Positions 49,080 through 58,964 of a stretch of DNA of 64,000 nucleotides are shown here, piece by piece (position 1 is the stretch's first letter; each line of letters opens with the position of its first letter). Source of the DNA: Syngnathus acus (Eukaryota > Chordata > Actinopteri > Syngnathiformes > Syngnathidae); NCBI RefSeq assembly GCF_901709675.1, contig NW_023590223.1, positions 62,001 to 126,000 of the forward strand, read 5' to 3'. Below the pieces are notes generated by a model. It searched no databases and was not told where the DNA came from. It saw nothing but the letters and a program-made list of their open reading frames with translations. The position numbers and the translations under genes were made by a program.

Positions 49080-49470
49080 CATATTATCAGCTCACTCTTA
49101 TTTCTCTTCAGATCGAATAAATCTTTGGCCTTTTACTCAAGATTTCCGTGGGGAGGAACAATAAGAATCTATCTCAATTTTGTGATGCTCTGCGAAAGCG
49201 GAGCTTTCTTTCTCTGTTAAAATATCAATATCGCAACGGATAACTGCCTATATCATACTCCGTGCAACAGTCATACTGTCAAGTAATTCATACCGACACA
49301 TATGTGAACATGTTCACATAAACAGTGAAATTATGCTGAGTGCAGACAGACAATCACGTTTAAGACCTCGTTTATCAATACAGTTTAATTTCTGGTGGTA
49401 CCCATTTGAATGGGCACATGTCAATCTATTGTAATTTGGCAAAAAATATTGTTTTTGAATAAAAACCAAT
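49080..49470 (+). repeat. unoccupied copy of the repeat split at 25.7-28.3 kb
   Basis: CTCTTCAGATCGAATAAATC, CTGCCTATATCATACTCCGT and CATTTGAATGGGCACATGTC match the complement of the two arms at 27,936-28,330 and 25,736-25,870, without the LINE between them and without the short L2 tail. Confidence 0.85.
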
Positions 49471-49710
49471 AACCATCCCCCTCAATTGCACAAGCACTCC
49501 TCTTTACTGTTCACAAGCACAATCACAAGTACAAGTCATCTTCATCCATAAGCACAGCAGTCTCAAAACAAAATGTGTTCCATCAACTTTTAGTGTCTTA
49601 ATAGACAATGATGGTATATATTTACATATTGAAACACAATATCCACCTCCTTCAATGTTACACGTGAATGCACATACAGAGAGAAGTTTTATTCATTTTG
49701 ATCAGGCTAC

Positions 49711-52662
49711 ATGAAGCAAAATATAAAGGTCAATGTAATTCTCATTAATGGAATAAATTACTTCTTCTGGCAAGGCTGTAACGAAGGGACTGGTGGTGTT
49801 GGAGTACTTATCGCTGAAAAGTGGATAGATCAAGTGCTAAGCATTAGCAGGGTAAATGAGCGGATCATCTTTGTGAAGTTGATCGTTGGGAAGCGCCTGA
49901 CAAACGTAATTTCAATCTATGCCCCTCAAATTGGCAGAAGTCAGGACGAGAAGGATGCGTTCTGGGACAAGGCCATCACGGTGCTGTCAGGGATCCCCCA
50001 GAATGAGGTTATAATTCTGGGAGGTGATCTGAATGGACACGTGGGGAGGGAGTCAGATGGCTTTGAGGGGGTACATGGGGGACAGGGGTACAGCATGCGG
50101 AACACAGAGGGAGAGAGGATCCTGGAGTTCGGCGACGCACTGGAGCTGGTGCTGTGCAACACGCTTTTCAAGAAGGACGAAGCCAAATTAGTAACATACA
50201 GTTCGGGTGGCTGCAAGAGCACAATAGATTACATCATGGTCAGAAAGGAGGACCGCGTCCTGGTCAGGGATGCCAAGGCAATCCCCGGAGAAGAGTGTGT
50301 GTCTCAGCATCGCATAGTCATCGGAGACCTAACTCTGCGGATCAAGGAGGTGGGGGCTAAGAAGCATCCTCCCAAGTTGAAGGTGTGGAAGCTACATAGC
50401 GGAGGGAATAAAAACGAGTTTCGGGAGAAGATTGAGCATATAGCAGAAGTGGAGGAGATGATGGAGTCGGGTGGTGTGGATGGCAAGTGGCAGGCAATGA
50501 AGAAGGCTCTGCTTGAAGCTACAGAGGAGGTGTGCGGATGGTCAAAGGGTAAAGCAAGAGAAAGAGAGACATGGTGGTGGAATGACAGCGTCGAAAGAGC
50601 GGTGAATGAGAAGAGGAGGTGCCATAAAGTATGGAAGAAATCTAAAAGGGAGGCAGACCGAGCGCGGTATGTAGAGGCAAGGAGGGCGTCACGGGCAGCA
50701 GTGAGGGAGGCCCAAGAGACCAAGAGGAAAGAATTTGTAAGTGAATTGGAGAGTGAGAGAGGACAAAAGAGCTTCTTCAAGATAGCGAAGCAAATGGTTA
50801 AGGAGAGGCGTGATGTGATCGGTGCAAACTGTGTGAAGGATGAGAATGGCAACATTGTGACAGACAACAGAGGAGTGAAGGAAGTATGGCAAAGGTACAT
50901 GGAGAAGCTGCTGAATGTGGAGAATGACTGGGATGGAGAGGTGGGATGCGATGAAGTGGAGGGTGAATGTGGCCCGATCACGCGAACAGAAGTGGGGAAA
51001 GCCATGAAGGCCATGAAGGATGGAAAGGCAGCTGGACCATCTGGAGTGGTGGCAGAGATGCTAAAGGCAGCGGGAGACGTCGGTGTGCAGTGGATGACCG
51101 ACCTGTGTAACAGTGTCATCGCTGAGGGGCACATTCCGGGGGACTGGACAAGAAGCGTCCTGGTGCCTCTATTCAAAGGGAAGGGGGACCCACTCGCATG
51201 CGGGTCATACAGGGCCATAAAGCTGCTGGAGCATGGAATGAAGCTATTAGAGAGGGTGTTGGAAAGGAGGGTGAGGTCACGGGTAAAGGTGGACGAGATG
51301 CAGTATGGCTTCATGCCTGGTAAAGGTACAACAGACGCAATTTTTGTCATCCGACAGATGCAAGAGAAACACCAGGAGAAGAGGAAGAGGTTGTACTTCG
51401 CTTTTGTTGACCTGGAAAAAGCGTTCGACAGGGTGCCAAGGGAGGTGTTGAGGTGGGCCCTAAGGAAGTTGGGCGTGGAAGAGGGACTGGTTAAGGCTGT
51501 GATGGCTCTCTACTGCAGAGCCTGCACAGCTGTTAGGACAGGAGTTGGCGACAGTAATGGGTTTGAAGTAAGGGTAGGGGTGCACCAGGGATCAGTGCTC
51601 AGCCCATTACTGTTTGCTATCGTGATGGATGTGGTATCGAGGGAAGTGAGGGGTGGACTACCATGGGAGCTGCTCTACGCGGATGACCTGGTATTGATGG
51701 CTCACAGTCGAGAAGACCTAGCTAGGAAGCTAGCGGCCTGGAAGACATGCCTGGAAGTGAAAGGAATGAAGGTGAATGTGGCAAAATCAAAGGTCATGGT
51801 CGGTGGTGCTGGCCTGGGAGTGATATCGCAGTCAGGAGCATGGCCATGTGGAGTTTGCGGGAAGGGAGTGCAAGCTAACTCTATCCGGTGCAAGGGTTGT
51901 CAGAGATGGGTACACCGAAGATGCAGCGGAGTAAAAGGCAGCCTACTAGCTGCAAGTGAGACCTTCCAATGCAAGCGGTGTAGGGGAGAAGTCGCCCAAG
52001 CAGACCCAGCTGAGCAAGAGGGGCTTGTGGTAGATGGGGAAATGTACGAGGTGGTGGACAGCTTCTGCTACCTTGGAGACATGCTTAACTCTGATGGGGG
52101 GGGGGGGGGGGTAGCAGTGACCACAAGGGTGAGAAGCGGGTGGAAGAAATTCAGGGAACTCATGCCCTTCTTAACATCTAAGGCCCCATCCCTGAAGATG
52201 AGAGGCCAAGTGTACTCAGCCTGTGTCAGAAGCAGTATGACGTACGGAAGTGAGGCATGGGCCCTGAAAACAGAACATGAAGACAAACTAAACAGAGCAG
52301 AAATGAGGATGATCAGATGGATGTGTGGTGTGTCAATGAGGGAGGAAAAGACCAGTGCAGAGCTGAGAAAGAAGATGGGAGTGGAGGCCATAGTGGATGT
52401 GGTGAGGAGAGGCAGACTGCGATGGTACGGACATGTAGTGAGGAAGGACGAGAACGACTGGGTGAAGAAAGTTATGTCGTATAACGTAAAGGGAACAAGA
52501 CCCAGTGGCCGACCTAAAAAGACCTGGCAGATGACCGTGGCAGCCGACATGAAGGCACTCGGCATCAACCACAAGATGGCCATGGACCGTTCCCGGTGGA
52601 AGACAGCCATATCGAGAACCCAGTCCAACCCAGCGGCGCCTGGAAAGCGGACTTTAAACTGA
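49711..52662 (+). CDS. LINE ORF2: endonuclease (partial), RT and PHD-like finger
   Basis: 983 codons without a stop; about the first 20 are flank. The endonuclease retains YAPQIGRSQDEKDAFW, ILGGDLNGHVGRESDG and STIDYIMVRKED but lacks its N-terminus. RT: AMKDGKAAGPSGVVAEML, QYGFMPGKGTTDAIFV, FAFVDLEKAFDRVPREVL, VHQGSVLSPLLF and the catalytic LLYADDLVLMA (YADD at about 656-659). Between palm and thumb lies a Cys/His module, CGVCGKGVQANSIRCKGC...HRRCSGV...CKRC, resembling a PHD finger. The C-terminus RPSGRPKKTWQ follows. The RT clade is not assigned (RTE-related is my guess). Confidence 0.9.
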   Translation: MKQNIKVNVILINGINYFFWQGCNEGTGGVGVLIAEKWIDQVLSISRVNERIIFVKLIVGKRLTNVISIYAPQIGRSQDEKDAFWDKAITVLSGIPQNEVIILGGDLNGHVGRESDGFEGVHGGQGYSMRNTEGERILEFGDALELVLCNTLFKKDEAKLVTYSSGGCKSTIDYIMVRKEDRVLVRDAKAIPGEECVSQHRIVIGDLTLRIKEVGAKKHPPKLKVWKLHSGGNKNEFREKIEHIAEVEEMMESGGVDGKWQAMKKALLEATEEVCGWSKGKARERETWWWNDSVERAVNEKRRCHKVWKKSKREADRARYVEARRASRAAVREAQETKRKEFVSELESERGQKSFFKIAKQMVKERRDVIGANCVKDENGNIVTDNRGVKEVWQRYMEKLLNVENDWDGEVGCDEVEGECGPITRTEVGKAMKAMKDGKAAGPSGVVAEMLKAAGDVGVQWMTDLCNSVIAEGHIPGDWTRSVLVPLFKGKGDPLACGSYRAIKLLEHGMKLLERVLERRVRSRVKVDEMQYGFMPGKGTTDAIFVIRQMQEKHQEKRKRLYFAFVDLEKAFDRVPREVLRWALRKLGVEEGLVKAVMALYCRACTAVRTGVGDSNGFEVRVGVHQGSVLSPLLFAIVMDVVSREVRGGLPWELLYADDLVLMAHSREDLARKLAAWKTCLEVKGMKVNVAKSKVMVGGAGLGVISQSGAWPCGVCGKGVQANSIRCKGCQRWVHRRCSGVKGSLLAASETFQCKRCRGEVAQADPAEQEGLVVDGEMYEVVDSFCYLGDMLNSDGGGGGVAVTTRVRSGWKKFRELMPFLTSKAPSLKMRGQVYSACVRSSMTYGSEAWALKTEHEDKLNRAEMRMIRWMCGVSMREEKTSAELRKKMGVEAIVDVVRRGRLRWYGHVVRKDENDWVKKVMSYNVKGTRPSGRPKKTWQMTVAADMKALGINHKMAMDRSRWKTAISRTQSNPAAPGKRTLN

Positions 52663-52667
52663 TGATG
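49763..52667 (+). mobile_element. LINE with target-site duplication and zinc finger in ORF2
   Basis: Flanked by a 15-bp duplication ATGGAATAAATTACT (49,748-49,762 and 52,668-52,682; 18 of 19 with the next bases). The 3' end is GCGGACTTTAAACTGATGAT. The 5' end is truncated inside the endonuclease. Two further fragments of the family lie at 3277 and 19,846. Confidence 0.9.
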
Positions 52668-52894
52668 ATGGAATAAATTACTCCTTTTGACCAGCAGGGG
52701 GGTTTGTGTGCACATGAAGCCTCGAGAAATGAACCTATTTGCAAACCGTTTGGTGGGAAAGCCTCAAATCCTAACATCTTACATTTAGATCAGACCCCAT
52801 CAAGTCATAATTGACTGCTTAATCCTGTAAGAATGAAGCGAACGGATTGAAATGGTTTTCCAACATATGAACTATTGATTTGACCAGTAGAGGG

Positions 52895-52930
52895 GGTGCA
52901 CCGTTCCTGGAGGTACTGCAATACCAGGTC
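52895..52930 (-). ncRNA. U2 snRNA 3'-terminal 36 nt (split copy)
   Basis: On the minus strand, GACCTGGTATTGCAGTACCT to GGAACGGTGCACC is exactly the 3' end of vertebrate U2. The 5' 47 nt are at 57,907-57,953 on the same strand. About 105 nt of the middle are missing, so this is not a functional snRNA. Confidence 0.85.
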
Positions 52931-53260
52931 CATGTCTTCTAAGCTTGCAATGTGCAGCTGTGAGAGTTGCTGCAGCCATTTGGAGCACAGCCACGGGCTG
53001 GGGGGGGATCTGTCTGTGCTTCCTTACCAGCAAGTTTCTGGAAGTCCACATGGCGTCTTTGATGGTGGCAAAGGTCAGCGACTGCTTTTGTAAAGTCTTC
53101 TTGCTTGGTTTTCAACGGGCTCAAGCTGCGACAGACAGGACTCTCTCGTTAGGGGATAGTGCGCACAAACACACCGCTAGGGTCAGACCGCACAGAATCT
53201 CAAAATAGTCTCAAACCCCGCTTGGGATCTCAACAGCAAACCATTGTTCTTCTACCAAGA
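52931..53260 (-). pseudogene. 3' end of a Tx1/Keno-like LINE in U2
   Basis: Minus strand. FATIKDAMWTSRNLLVRKHR and VAVLQMAAATLTAAHC resemble the C-terminus of Tx1-clade ORF2 proteins. It ends directly at the U2 3' fragment. The upstream part of the same element is at 57,440-57,906; the LINE at 53.26-57.1 kb separates them. Keno elements of this clade are known to target U2 genes. Confidence 0.6.
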
Positions 53261-53389
53261 TTTTCTTTTCGTTTTATTTTCATTGTTCAAAAACTTTGAT
53301 TGAAGAGCGATCTCGTCGAGGAGCGATCACGCCGAGGCTTCTTCCCTGTCGGGAAGTCGCCGAGCCACCAAACGTCGGAGTCTTCCAGC

Positions 53390-53695
53390 GCCATCGGCTC
53401 CGCGGCCGGCGTCGGATTTCGCTCCAGCGACTCCAGACCCGTGGCCGCCACTGGGGTTCCTCCCGGCGCCATCAGACTCGCGGCCACATTAGGGTCCCAC
53501 TCCAGCGTTGCCGGATTCGCGGCCGTCGCCGGACCTCGAGCCAGAAACGCTGGACCCGCGGCCGTTGCCGGACTTCGTCCCAGCAACGCCGGACCTGCGG
53601 CCGTCGGCGGACTGCGTGCCAGCAACGCCGGACCCGCGGCCTTCACCGGACCTCTAGCCACCTGCGCCGGACCAGCGATCATCCCTCCAGGAGCC
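53390..53695 (+). repeat. GC-rich 39-bp tandem repeat upstream of ORF1
   Basis: Units such as ACGCCGGACCTGCGGCC-GTC-CGGAC...CCAGCA repeat with a 39-bp period (seven or so diverged units). It is stop-free in three frames because 39 is divisible by 3; the apparent 13-residue protein repeats (GPALLARSPATAA on minus) are a by-product. Confidence 0.75.
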
Positions 53696-53845
53696 TAGCC
53701 AACACCAGGTACCAGGAGGCCAGCTACCACCAGGCCCAGTAGGCAAACGCCATCAGCCCCAAGAGGACACCCACCACCAGGCCTAGTAGGCTAACACCAC
53801 CAGCCCAGGAGGAGAGCTACCATCAGGTATTGATTGATAGCCGGG

Positions 53846-54532
53846 ATGGCCATGAAAGTGCTTCAGAAGGACATGGAGGAGCTGAAGTTATCAATGCAAG
53901 TGATGTCTTCAAATGTGGAAACCATAATGAAGCAACAGGCCATTATTACAGAGCTGATGGGAGAGGTGAAGCAGCTCAAACAATTAAACATTGAACAAAA
54001 TAAGAAAATTGTCAGCCTGGAAAATAGATTAGACAATTAGGAGCAGTACTCAAGAATGAGCGATGTCATCATCACAGGTTTAAGGATCAAACCACGGAGC
54101 TACCAGCAGGCTGTGAAAGGCCTTGCTTCAGAGGATAATCCTGAACATGAGGAGACAACAGAGGAGCAGGTAAAAACTTTCCTCCAGAGTAAAGACATCG
54201 CCATTGACATTGTCAATATTGAGGCATGCCACACTCTGCCAACTAAAAGTCTAAATGGTAAGCCTGTCGTACCATCTATAATTGTCCGATTTACAAACAG
54301 GAAAAGTAAGATAAATCTGCTAAAAGGCACGAACGTGTACATTAATGAACACCTCACCAAGAAAAATGGTGAAATAGCTAAGAAAGCAAGAGCTCTTAAG
54401 AAAAGCGGTAAAATACAGTCCACTTGGACTGCTGGTTGTAAGGTGTTCATCAAACCTGTTGGGGCAGCAGAAAGTTCTCATGGTTTCTGCATCAGTGCCA
54501 TAGAGCAACTTAAGAGGTACGAAGGAGACTAG
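53846..54532 (+). pseudogene. LINE ORF1 with a single in-frame TAG
   Basis: The first part (to 54,037) is a coiled coil (LKQLNIEQNKKIVSLENRLD). A TAG at 54,038-54,040 replaces the expected Leu codon in RLD-N-(L)-EQYSRM, after which the frame continues EQYSRMSDVIITGLR with an RRM-like and C-terminal nucleic-acid-binding region (KPVVPSIIVRFTNRKSK, VYINEHLTKKN). L1-type ORF1 proteins trimerise and bind element RNA. One substitution separates this copy from an open frame. Confidence 0.8.
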
Positions 54533-54618
54533 TAACCTGTACATCATTCTGTTGAACCTCAAGTTGTGGTGCCTTTAGATCATGGAATGTAAAAACCTGG
54601 TGAAATTATCAACCCACC

Positions 54619-57097
54619 ATGAACAGTACTGACAAATGCCTTTCTTTTCCAACTGGTGTGTTTAACAAACAAGCACTGATAACTGAAAATGAAGAACTTG
54701 ATTTGAAAACATTTGACTTCACTGACCATAAGGGATTTGACATAGAGAACAATATTGATCCTGAGAATAACTTCTTCATCAACTACACTCAAAGGAACAG
54801 CAAATACTATACTGTAGAGCAGGGGTCACCAAACTACGGCCCGCGGGCCGGATACGGCCCACGGGACCGTTTAATCCGGCCCGCCAACCCTGAACAAATT
54901 GTATTATTAAACTTTTTTTTGTGGTCATTTTGCCTGCAATGACTGCGTTTCCCCAGTAGATGGGGAAGCGCTCGCCTGCGCATTTACTACCGGAAGCCGT
55001 GTCAGAAAGCTCGGTGCACACTCACAAGCGCGTGTACGTACTCAGTAGTACGGACATGGCGCACTCGCGCTCTATTTGTATCAGTCCCGAATTTAGAGCG
55101 TGGGCTGTGACGACAGCATTCTTGTAATTCGCGCGCTGAGCTTTCAGATGCAGTTTTGCGCTAAAGCCACCCACAAACCTTCCCCTGGAATCCTTCCATT
55201 AAAATGAGTCGCCCAAGGAAAAGCAAGGTGGACACAGTGCCGAGCGTTTAAAAGAGAGTGGCCAATTTGGCTCGACGTACGCGACGTGACGTTCAGCCAC
55301 ATGAACGTCAACATCAAACCGTCACAGATCGAGGTAAACTGACCAACACCTCGGATCTCGCCTAAGAATTGCCACAACAAATTTTACTCCAGACTATGAC
55401 GCACTAGCAAACTTTAACAAAAAAGACAGCGGTGTCTACAAGCCTACTGGAACCTACAAAAGGATTATAAGAAAGGAACACAAGAACTTTAAGAGACTGC
55501 TCATATGCGTCAGAGAGATTCTGCTCTGACAACTGAGCTGAACTTTTATCTGTTAAGATTGTGCATGGCACAACAGAAAGTTAATGTTCCATGGCTTTTT
55601 TTTCTATGAGGAACCCAGAGAGAGTTATTTAGTTATTATTAATTTCCAGTTTTTTCTGTGAAGAACTCAGAGAGGGTTATTTAGTTATTATTTATTTCAT
55701 TAATAGTGTTATTATTTGTTTCCTGACTTTTTTTCTGTAAAGAACCTGGAAAGGGTTATTAAATAACCGTTATTTGGTTATATGTGGCTTTCTGGAAAAC
55801 AATAAATTTTTTAAGCTCCCCTACGATCGTCACACTTTTTCTGTTACAAACTGACACCGGCCCCCCATCAGAGAAGGGAAAGGTTATGTGGCCCTCACAG
55901 GAAAAAGTTTGGGGACCCCTGCTGTAGAGCAATTTAACAAGAATGTAACAACAAATAGAGCAATATCAATTATACATTTTAATAGTATGAGCTTGAAAGC
56001 AAACATCTCTAAGATCAAACAATGTTTAAAAGATATGAATAATCCGTTTACTGTAATTGCAATATCTGAAACCTGGTTAAAGGAAGATCAGTCTGAAAAG
56101 ATTGACATAGAGGGGTATGAGAGTTATACATTAAATAGGAAGGTAAAAAGATGTGGAGGAGTTGCTCTATTCATAGATAAAAACTATAAGTGTAAGATAG
56201 TAAGACGTATGTCTCAAGCAATAGATAATATCATGGAATGTATTACAGTTGAAATAGAAATGGAATCATCTAAAAACATTCTGGTAAGCTGTGTATATAG
56301 ATGTCCAGGTTCATGTATTGAGACATTTAGTGAACTATTATCAGGAATGTATGAAAGAAAAATCAATACGAAAATGGTGTACGTCTGTGGCGATTATAAT
56401 ATAGATCTATTGAACCCACTTCAGCTGACTCCAGTAACAGAATTTATTAACTTAATGTACAGTATGAGTCTATACCCTGCAATAACCCGTCCGACTAGAA
56501 TTACATCTCACAGTGCCACAATAATTGATAATATATTTACAAATGTAATTGAAAAGAAAGTAAAAACTGGACTGATAATAAATGATTCAAGCGACCACCT
56601 GCCAGTGTTTGCAGTGATCCAGGACCGTACAAAGAAAAAAAAGGATGCTATAACTTTTAAAATGTGTAGAATGAACTCTGGTAATTCATTTAACTCATTC
56701 AAAAATGATCTTTTACAACAAGACTGGAAAAAGGTATATGTGGGTGATGTAAATGAAGCCTACAACACATTCATGGCCATTATATCCAAACTTTATGAAA
56801 AAAACTGTCCTCTTGTAAAGAAAGCAGTTAAACCAAATTCAGTGGAAAAACCATGGCTGACAAAGGGAATCTTAAGTGCTTGCAAGAAGAAAAACCTATT
56901 ATGCAAAGATTTCTTAAAGATAAGAACAAAGGAAGCTGAATTCAAATATAAGATCTACAAAAACAAATTGATTAAAATAATGAGAAACAGTAAAAGGGAC
57001 TACTATAGCAAGATACTGGAGGAAAACAAGAGTAATACAATAATAACATGGAAAGTGTTAAATGAGATTATTAAAAACAGAACTGGAAAGCCAGGAT
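54619..57097 (+). pseudogene. LINE ORF2 5' part (endonuclease), split by a hAT element
   Basis: The frame starts MNSTDKCLSF at 54,619, runs to TVE at 54,829, and resumes QFNKNVTTNRAISIIHFNSM at 55,930. Endonuclease motifs: IIHFNSMSLKAN, AISETWLKEDQS, YVCGDYNIDLL and NDSSDHLPVF. The following linker (EKPWLTKGILSACKKKNLL) is typical of fish LINEs, but RT is absent. Confidence 0.85.
54830..55921. mobile_element. non-autonomous hAT element, 1092 bp
   Basis: Ends CAGGGGTCACCAAACTACGG / AAAGTTTGGGGACCCCTG, with a perfect 8-bp duplication CTGTAGAG (54,822-29; 55,922-29). There is no intact transposase. It splits LINE ORF2 between two codons' worth of duplicated sequence. Confidence 0.92.
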
Positions 57098-57440
57098 ATC
57101 ATTGGATCTGCGCAGTCTGATAGTTCCACCACCAGCTCAGTGGCCTAGTGGTAGAGTGTCCGCCCTGAGACTGGAAGGTTGTGGGTTCAAACCCCGGCCG
57201 GGTCATACCAAAGACTATAAAAATGGGACCCATTGCCTCCCTGCTTGGCACTCAGCATTAAGGGTTGGAATTGGGGGGTTAGATCACCAACTGATTCCCG
57301 AGCGCGGCACCGCTGCTGCTCACTGCTCCCCTCTCCCCCAGGGGATGGATTAAAATCACATGGGGATGGGTTAAATGCAGAGGACAAATTTCACGACACC
57401 CAGGTGTGTGTGTGACGATCATTGGGACTTTAACTTTAAC
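57098..57440 (+). mobile_element. SINE carrying foreign 5' flank
   Basis: From 57,134 it is a full SINE (head AGTGGCCTAGTGGTAGAG, tail (CTTTAA)n). The preceding 36 bp TCATTGGATCTGCGCAGTCT... equal the flank of the SINE at 944, not the LINE it interrupts. Confidence 0.85.
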
Positions 57441-57906
57441 TTAACTTTAACTATTTTTTTGCTCTAATTTAAAGTTCCTCAAAAACTTCTTGATGAAGGA
57501 ATAAGAAGGTGGCAGGTTAAAAGACAGGAATTCTTTGGTCGGTGGTTATTAGCTTTAGTTTCCGGAGGTATGAGCGTATCCAGAATCGTGTCATTGCTTG
57601 GCTTTTCGGTGCATTTGGTGTAACGAGCGCGCTTCGCAGGTGCAGGGCAACATATCTGCTTCCGAGGAAGAGCTTTAAGTCCGGCACTCCTTTTCCTCAC
57701 TTTTTTTTGTTTTTCTTCATGGTGTCCCTCTTCAGTCTCTCCAACTTGGATTTCCAGATGAAGTAAAAAATGTCTCGTTCCAACTCTAAAATCACCTTCC
57801 TTGTGGGGATGAAAACAGAACTGATTAGTAAAAGCAAGGGTAAAATCACCACTTTTATGGTTAAAATCCTCTCTTCCATGGTCAGCTCTCTTAATCCCCC
57901 AAACCC
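57440..57906 (-). pseudogene. Tx1/Keno-like LINE, RT thumb region
   Basis: Minus strand. RELTMEERILTIKVVILPLL and DIFYFIWKSKLERLKRDTM are the thumb of a Tx1/L1-type RT. After a frame change, VPDLKLFLGSRYVALHLRSA and MTRFWIRSYLRKLKL follow. Its 5' end abuts U2 nucleotide 47, as expected for a 5'-truncated, site-specific insertion. Confidence 0.7.
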
Positions 57907-57953
57907 AAGAACAGATACTACACTTGATCTTAGCCAAAAGGCCGAGAAGCGAT
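57907..57953 (-). ncRNA. U2 snRNA 5'-terminal 47 nt (split copy)
   Basis: ATCGCTTCTCGGCCTTTTGG through GTAGTATCTGTTCTT is identical to the U2 5' end, including the branch-point recognition region. It then breaks into LINE sequence. Confidence 0.9.
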
Positions 57954-58677
57954 GGAGTATACGAGTGACGGACTCAATTACAGGCTTCCCTGTCTACCAC
58001 CCTGTCTTCTCACCAACGGTTTGTTAGAATAGGCCTCTTTGGCACATGTGATTAACTAGGTAGCTTGAGCTATGCCGTTATATCGCTGTAACCCTTCTCT
58101 TGCTTTATTAGCTTTCTCTACTCTATGACACCCTTTGCACATACATATGTAGAAGTCGCTCTCAGTTAAGACTACAAGGTCACACATTATCACACAGGCT
58201 AGGCAGAGTCGCCTCCTTGCAGGAAGGCAGCCCAGAGTAGTATAAGAGCAGGAACCTTGGCGCTGGGAGAGGGACCGTCTTCCGCATCTCGCAGAAAGGG
58301 CTCCACAGCTGTGTATCGATTATTTTGGCATACATTAAATAGTTAAACTGTGAAGGCTGCCTCTTGGTAATTACTGTTAGCATATCGAGCATTAAGGATA
58401 AAGAACTGGGAACAAACCTAACAGGTTACAGTACGGAACAGAGTGCTGCTCTTCTGGGCACTAATAAATCGGCAAAGTTGTCTGCCGATTTATTTGTTCA
58501 CTCTTCTTCACTCGCAGTAATGCATGTAGTTCACAAGGAATATATGTGTCCCCTTTCAGCAGTCTCTATCCAACTACACAGTGTAGGTACCTATTAAAAG
58601 GGTAGTCCCGATGAACTTTCCAGGGTCATCATATGTACAACAGCTGCGCCGAAAAGAGTTGGGCCAGAAGAGCGAAA
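57954..58677. other. upstream flank of the U2 copy; no gene
   Basis: It may include the old U2 promoter on the minus strand, but I cannot identify a proximal sequence element with certainty. A hairpin AAATCGGCA / TGCCGATTT lies at about 58,466-58,491. Confidence 0.4.
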
Positions 58678-58750
58678 CTGACTCAGGACTTGAACCCACG
58701 CCTTAGGAAAGACTGGAGTCAAGTGCCTTAGACCGCTCAGCCACACTACC
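58678..58750 (-). pseudogene. tRNA-Leu pseudogene lacking the anticodon
   Basis: Minus strand. GGTAGTGTGGCTGAGCGGTC and GGCGTGGGTTCAAGTCC match tRNA-Leu (AAG type), but the anticodon 5' stem and loop are deleted and the acceptor is mispaired. Confidence 0.6.
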
Positions 58751-58964
58751 TACCGACTGCAGTTTCATGATTGAATTTTGTTGACAATCTATTAAAACGT
58801 GAAAATGGATAAGTTGGTTTCTCCACCAGCATCCAGGTTAGCGCTGCCCGACTGAGCTTTGTTCATAATGTAATGAACAATATGAGTGACAATCAGAATC
58901 CAGTTGCGAGTTGGAACCGAATACTTGTTTGCCGATTAGAGGACTTGAATTTCTAGCACTGAGC

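Larger units (their letters stand above)
53260..57097 (+). mobile_element. two-ORF LINE (coiled-coil ORF1, endonuclease ORF2), 3' truncated
   Basis: GC-rich repeated 5' region, ORF1 (53,846-54,532), ORF2 start (54,619), a hAT insertion, and ORF2 endonuclease to 57,097, where it stops at KNRTGKPG before any RT. What follows is a SINE with foreign 5' flank, so the 3' half was lost by recombination. Confidence 0.8.

Noticed and set aside
53287-53742. Three overlapping long frames on both strands in GC-rich DNA, with 13-residue repeats
   Set aside because: They are the same 39-bp tandem repeat read in different frames. The period is a multiple of three, which keeps frames open. No domain or start context supports a protein.
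52895-57953. A functional U2 snRNA gene
   Set aside because: Only the first 47 and last 36 nucleotides are present and they are 5 kb apart, with about 105 nt missing.
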